64,000 nucleotides of DNA from Streptomyces sp. WMMB 322 (GTDB taxonomy: Bacteria > Actinomycetota > Actinomycetes > Streptomycetales > Streptomycetaceae), in contig NZ_FMHI01000023.1 in the NCBI RefSeq assembly GCF_900090145.1, positions 62,001-126,000 of the forward strand, written 5' to 3'. The notes under the pieces are model-generated. The model saw only the letters and a program-made list of their open reading frames with translations. It was not told where the DNA came from and ran no database searches. Position numbers and translations under genes: made by a program. This document shows positions 60,099 through 64,000 of the stretch, one piece after another (position 1 is the stretch's first letter; each line of letters opens with the position of its first letter).

Positions 60099-62810
60099 AT
60101 GCGCTTGCGCGGGAGGTCTATCCGCCGGAAGATCGTGGTGCTGCTGCTGGTGCCGCTGCTGTCTCTGGTGTCCATATGGGCCTTCGCCACGTACGTCACC
60201 GGCCGGCAGGCGCAGCAGCTGCTCAACGTGGTCAACACCGTGGACAAGGTGGGCGATCCGGCGCAGGACGCGGCGCAGGCGCTCCAGCGCGAGCGTCGGC
60301 AGGTCATGGTCTACCTCGCCGACCCGCGCGGCTCCGAGGCGCTCACCCAGCTGAAGCAGCAGCAGAAGGACACGGACGTCCAGATCGAGAAGCTGCGCGA
60401 CAACGCCCGTTCCCCCGGGATGCGTTCGAACCTCACGGGCGACGCGCACCAGCGCCTCGACGCGATGCTGGACAAGCTCGACAGCCTCGAGAAGGTCCGC
60501 AAGGCCGGGGAGAACACGCTCACACGCGGCGGCGCCTTCCAGGCGTACAACGAACTCATCGACCCCTGCTACAACTTCCTCAGCGCACTCGGCGGCCTCG
60601 ACGACGTGGACCTCGACAAGCAGGGACGCGCCCTCGTCGGTCTGGAGCGGGCCCGTGAGTACCTTGCGCGTGAGGACGCGCTGATGGCCTCGGCGATCGC
60701 CTCCGGGACGATGACCAAGGGAGACCGGCGCGCCTTCTCCGACCGGATCGCCGAGCGGGGCCTGACGTACCAGACGACGCTGTCCGAACTGCCCGCCGAG
60801 GAACGCCAGAACTTCGAGACCTACTGGAACGGCACCGACGGCCGCACACTGCGCAGCTACGAGGACGCCGTCATCGCGGCAGGAAGCCGGGCCACCGACG
60901 GAGTCGTCAACGCGGAGCGCTGGCAGGCGGCGACCTCCACCGTTCTCACCGACCTCGAGCGCATGAACTTCGAGGCCCGCGACCGCTACGAGCGGCGCGT
61001 GCAGCCCGACGCGACGAAGGTGCTCATCCAGGCCGGCGCGGCCGGTCTCCTCGGTGCCGCGGCCGTCGTCGCCTCGGTCATCATCTCCTTCCGGGTCGGC
61101 CGTGGCCTCGTACGGGATCTGCGCACCCTGCGCAGGGAGGCCCAGGAGGCCGCGGGGGTGCGGTTGCCGAGCGTCATGCGCCGTCTCGCCGCGGGGGAGA
61201 CCATCGACATCGAGACGGAGGCGCCGAGGCTGGAGTACTCGCAGGACGAGTCCGGTCAGGTCGGCCAGGCGGTGAACACCCTGCAGCGTGCGGCCGTCGA
61301 AGCTGCCGTCAAGCAGGCCGACATGCGCCGCGGCGTCTCCGAGGTGTTCGTGAACCTCGCCCGCCGCAACCAGGTGCTGCTGCACCGTCAGCTGAGCCTG
61401 CTGGACCACATGGAGCGGCGCACCGAGGACTCCGACGAACTCGCCGACCTCTTCCGCCTCGACCACCTCACCACCCGCATGCGCCGTCACGCGGAGGGTC
61501 TGGTCATCCTCTCCGGTGCCGCACCGTCCCGTCAGTGGCGCAAGCCGGTGCAGCTGATGGACGTCGTGCGGGCCGCCGTCGCCGAGGTCGAGGACTACGA
61601 ACGGATCGAGGTGCGGCGTCTGCCGCGGCTCGCCGTGGACGGCGGCTCCGTCGCCGACCTCACGCACCTCATCGCCGAACTCCTGGAGAACGCCACCGTC
61701 TTCTCACCGCCCCACACGGCGGTGCAGGTCCTCGGCGAACGGGTGGCGAACGGCTACACCCTGGAGATCCACGACCGTGGCCTGGGCATGGCCCCCGACG
61801 CGCTCCTCGAGGCGAACCTGCGTCTCGCGGAGACACCGGAGTTCGAACTCTCCGACACCGACCGCCTCGGTCTGTTCGTGGTCTCCCGGCTCGCACAGCG
61901 CCAGGGCGTACGCGTCTCGCTCCAGCCCTCGCCGTACGGCGGCACCACCGCCGTCGTCCTCGTCCCCGGGCGGATCCTCACCGAGACCACCGGCCAGGAC
62001 GAGGACCGCCTCGAGCGGGCACCGGCCGGCAACGGTGTCTCCGGCACCCGGCTCGACGCCCTCACCCGCGGCCCCTCGGGCGCCGGCTCCTCGCCGACGC
62101 CGCGACAGCGTGCGGCCCTGGACGGAGCAGTCGAACTGGAGGCTCCGCTCAGCCAGTTGGAGGAGAAGCCGGGACGCGGCAAACGCAAGGAGGACGCGGA
62201 CACAGCCGCCACCGCCTTGCACAGCGCCGGCCCGCCCGACCGGGGCGGGCCGAAGCCGGGCCTCGAGCAGCACCAGCAGGCCAAGGACGAGGCCGACGGT
62301 CCTTCGAGGCCCAAGTCCCCCCAGGGTGACGGCAAGGGAGGGCTCGCACCACTGCCCCGGCGCCGCCCCCGTACCCCCGTGCTGGTCGCGGACCACGGGC
62401 GTACCGTCGGCAGCCAGGACCCGGAGGACGGGCAGGGCACGGACGAGACCGGGCAGCACACGGAGGGACGCGCGCACCGCGACCGTGCGGAGCGCCCCAC
62501 GGAAGTGGGAGCCGGTACGGAGCAGTCCGGCGCGTCCGCACCGTCGGCCACGGGCGCCGGCCTGCCCCGCAGGGTCCGGCAGGCGAACCTTGCGCCGCAG
62601 CTCAAGCAGGATTCGGCCGAAAACACGACGGGGCGCGGCGAGAGCCGCCGCTCCGAGGATCTGGCGGACCGCGACGCGGACGAGGTACGCAGCAGAATGG
62701 CCTCGCTCCAGCGCGGCTGGCAGCGCGGCCGCCTTCAGAACGCCGGCGCATCGGGGGACGAGGCGGCGGAGTCAGCACAGGGAACGACACCGGAGGGGGA
62801 CGGTCGATGA
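60099..62810 (+). CDS. cvnA: Conservon sensor-kinase-like protein CvnA (NIT-domain type)
   Basis: The 903-residue protein has a transmembrane helix at residues 11-33, an extracellular nitrate-sensor-like region, a second transmembrane helix near residues 308-334 and a HAMP-like linker. A histidine-kinase-like dimerisation segment follows (ARRNQVLLHRQLSLLDHMER), then an ATPase domain with LIAELLENATVFSPP. The G1-box equivalent is HDRGLGM. About 250 disordered, charged residues end the protein. In Streptomyces, CvnA acts with CvnB, CvnC and the GTPase CvnD in a membrane complex likened to G-protein signalling. Its stop overlaps the cvnB start (ATGA). Confidence 0.93.
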   Translation: MRLRGRSIRRKIVVLLLVPLLSLVSIWAFATYVTGRQAQQLLNVVNTVDKVGDPAQDAAQALQRERRQVMVYLADPRGSEALTQLKQQQKDTDVQIEKLRDNARSPGMRSNLTGDAHQRLDAMLDKLDSLEKVRKAGENTLTRGGAFQAYNELIDPCYNFLSALGGLDDVDLDKQGRALVGLERAREYLAREDALMASAIASGTMTKGDRRAFSDRIAERGLTYQTTLSELPAEERQNFETYWNGTDGRTLRSYEDAVIAAGSRATDGVVNAERWQAATSTVLTDLERMNFEARDRYERRVQPDATKVLIQAGAAGLLGAAAVVASVIISFRVGRGLVRDLRTLRREAQEAAGVRLPSVMRRLAAGETIDIETEAPRLEYSQDESGQVGQAVNTLQRAAVEAAVKQADMRRGVSEVFVNLARRNQVLLHRQLSLLDHMERRTEDSDELADLFRLDHLTTRMRRHAEGLVILSGAAPSRQWRKPVQLMDVVRAAVAEVEDYERIEVRRLPRLAVDGGSVADLTHLIAELLENATVFSPPHTAVQVLGERVANGYTLEIHDRGLGMAPDALLEANLRLAETPEFELSDTDRLGLFVVSRLAQRQGVRVSLQPSPYGGTTAVVLVPGRILTETTGQDEDRLERAPAGNGVSGTRLDALTRGPSGAGSSPTPRQRAALDGAVELEAPLSQLEEKPGRGKRKEDADTAATALHSAGPPDRGGPKPGLEQHQQAKDEADGPSRPKSPQGDGKGGLAPLPRRRPRTPVLVADHGRTVGSQDPEDGQGTDETGQHTEGRAHRDRAERPTEVGAGTEQSGASAPSATGAGLPRRVRQANLAPQLKQDSAENTTGRGESRRSEDLADRDADEVRSRMASLQRGWQRGRLQNAGASGDEAAESAQGTTPEGDGR

Positions 62811-63250
62811 CCGCACCGAAAGGCACGGAGAACACCGCTTCTGGGAGCGGTGAACTCAACTGGCTCCTCGATGAGTTGGTCCAGCGTGTCGGCAGCATCA
62901 GCAAGGCTCTCGTACTCTCCGGCGACGGGCTGCCCCGCGGAGCGTCCCAGGACCTGACGCGGGAGGACGGCGAGCACCTGGCCGCCGTCGCCTCGGGCTT
63001 CCACAGCCTCGCCAAGGGCGTCGGCCGCCACTTCGACGTGGGTGGTGTGCGGCAGACGGTCGTCGAACTGGAGGAGGCGTTCCTCTTCGTCACCGCAGCA
63101 GGCGACGGCAGTTGTCTCGCCGTGGTCGCCGACGCCGACGCCGACGTCGGACTGATCGCCTACGAGATGACTCTCCTGGTCAAGCGGGTCGGCGTGCACC
63201 TGGGCACCGCACCCCGGTCGAGCCCGCCCAGCCACGCCGGTGGCAACTGA
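62807..63250 (+). CDS. cvnB: Roadblock/LC7-domain protein CvnB
   Basis: The 147-residue protein is a roadblock/LC7 domain (LNWLLDELVQRVGSISKALV, LSGDGLPRGASQDLTRED, and FLFVTAAGDGSCLAVVADAD). In conservons CvnB is thought to regulate the partner GTPase, as roadblock proteins do elsewhere. ATGA overlap with cvnA shows translational coupling. The last 15 residues are proline/serine-rich and variable. Confidence 0.93.
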   Translation: MTAPKGTENTASGSGELNWLLDELVQRVGSISKALVLSGDGLPRGASQDLTREDGEHLAAVASGFHSLAKGVGRHFDVGGVRQTVVELEEAFLFVTAAGDGSCLAVVADADADVGLIAYEMTLLVKRVGVHLGTAPRSSPPSHAGGN

Positions 63251-63273
63251 CGGGATCTGAACGGAACACAGTG

Positions 63274-63753
63274 ATGACGGACCGGTGGTTCGACGACGCC
63301 GCAGGGCCTGTGGTGCGGCCGTACGCCATGACGCGCGGCCGCACCCGCAGCAGCTCCGAGGAGGCACGACTCGACCTCATCGCACTCGTGATCGCCCAGA
63401 GCCGGGACGGTGAAGGGGACGCGAAGCCCCCGGAGAACGGCGGCGAGGACGACGAGAATCACGAGGGCGCGGCCGGCGAGGAGACCGGCGGCAGCACCCA
63501 CGACAACGCAGACGTGTACGCGGACAACTCACTTGCCCCGGAACACGTCGACATCGTCGTCCAGTGCCGCCGGGCTCCGCAGTCCGTCGCCGAACTCGCC
63601 GCCGAACTCGACCTTCCCGTCGGCGTCGTACGCGTTCTCATCGGGGACCTCATCGACGCGGACTGGGTCCGCGTCAGCCGGCCCGTCCCTCCGGCGGAAC
63701 TGCCGGACGAAAGCATTCTCAGAGAGGTAATCGATGGCCTTCGGGCGCTCTAA
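63274..63753 (+). CDS. cvnC: DUF742 protein CvnC
   Basis: The 159-residue protein has the DUF742 pattern VRPYAMTRGRTRSSSEEARL near the N-terminus and a winged-helix-like C-terminal half (CRRAPQSVAELAAELDLPVG, VVRVLIGDLIDADWVRV). Between them lies an insertion of about 45 acidic residues not typical of the domain. It is the third conservon subunit. It starts 23 bp after cvnB and overlaps the cvnD start by 20 bp. Confidence 0.93.
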   Translation: MTDRWFDDAAGPVVRPYAMTRGRTRSSSEEARLDLIALVIAQSRDGEGDAKPPENGGEDDENHEGAAGEETGGSTHDNADVYADNSLAPEHVDIVVQCRRAPQSVAELAAELDLPVGVVRVLIGDLIDADWVRVSRPVPPAELPDESILREVIDGLRAL

Positions 63754-64000
63754 GCGAGGCGCCGCCGCGGCGTCGCCGGCCGAACCCGTGACACTGAAGC
63801 TGCTCGTCGCCGGCGGCTTCGGCGTCGGCAAGACGACCCTCGTCGGCTCCGTCAGCGAGATCAAGCCGCTGCGAACGGAGGAGACACTCACCGAGGCGGG
63901 ACGCCCGGTGGACGACACGGCCGGGGTGGAGGCGAAGACCACCACCACCGTCGCGATGGACTTCGGCCGCATCACCATCAACGAGGCCCTGGTGCTCTAC
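63734..64000 (+). CDS. cvnD: Conservon GTPase CvnD (3' partial)
   Basis: The frame is open to the end of the window (89 codons). It begins MAFGRSKRGAAAASPAEPV, followed by a P-loop VAGGFGVGKTTLVGSVSEIK and the switch-I-like KTTTTVAMDFGRI. This is the small GTPase of the conservon, related to Arf/MglA-type proteins. The start overlaps the end of cvnC by 20 bp. A further gene such as a cytochrome P450 (cvnE) may follow outside the window. Confidence 0.93.
   Translation, partial: MAFGRSKRGAAAASPAEPVTLKLLVAGGFGVGKTTLVGSVSEIKPLRTEETLTEAGRPVDDTAGVEAKTTTTVAMDFGRITINEALVLY

Overview
The window is about 64 kb of very GC-rich DNA with tightly packed genes, strong GC bias at third codon positions, GTG starts and several leaderless-looking starts. 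The gene families (a cvn conservon, an NsdA/NsdB-type regulator, DUF397, paired TerD domains, Rv1733c-type membrane protein, DUF6643-like protein, family 2B encapsulins) point to Streptomyces or a close relative. It reads as chromosome, not as a mobile element. No rRNA, tRNA, CRISPR, transposase or integrase was recognised.

Layout. 1-9 kb: the 3' part of a Cds1-like PLP enzyme, an arylamine N-acetyltransferase, a DeoR regulator, a hydrolase whose catalytic motifs are separated by a large membrane domain, a beta-helix/AAA+ fusion and an Rv1733c-type protein. 9-12.2 kb: two tandem family 2B encapsulin shell genes. 12.3-18.2 kb: phosphoketolase, diverging from a GAF-SARP-like regulator, aldehyde dehydrogenase and DUF779. 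18-25 kb: MOSC protein, proline/glutamine-rich protein, double-TerD protein, HpnB-like glycosyltransferase, racemase, O-antigen ligase-like protein and Nudix hydrolase. 25.5-34.9 kb: transaldolase, ferredoxin-reductase-like flavoprotein, zinc-ribbon/DUF309 protein, dhaKLM, GNAT, APC permease and an unknown helical protein. 35.4-45.4 kb: MgtC-like protein, CrtI/PYROXD2-like oxidoreductase, a hydrolase remnant, VOC protein, DUF397, a small conserved-looking protein, a zinc amidase, a phosphotransferase and an NsdA/B regulator. 45.6-51.3 kb: Tat-exported GH15 glucoamylase, PAS-PP2C phosphatase and a HEAT-like protein. 51.7-59.4 kb: a three-gene SMC complex (kleisin-like, KITE-like, 1593-residue SMC ATPase) without an adjacent JetD/MksG nuclease. 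60.1-64 kb: cvnA-cvnB-cvnC and the start of cvnD.

Themes. Carbon handling recurs: phosphoketolase, transaldolase, dihydroxyacetone kinase, glucoamylase and aldehyde dehydrogenase could feed sugar and C3/C2 intermediates toward acetyl units. The two encapsulin genes share a 366-bp block that differs at one base while their flanks diverge, which suggests recent gene conversion and probably a mixed two-subunit shell. No known cargo gene lies next to them. The SMC operon and the encapsulin pair are the two most interesting systems here. Start sites, promoters and operators are read by eye and are inferences unless stated otherwise.
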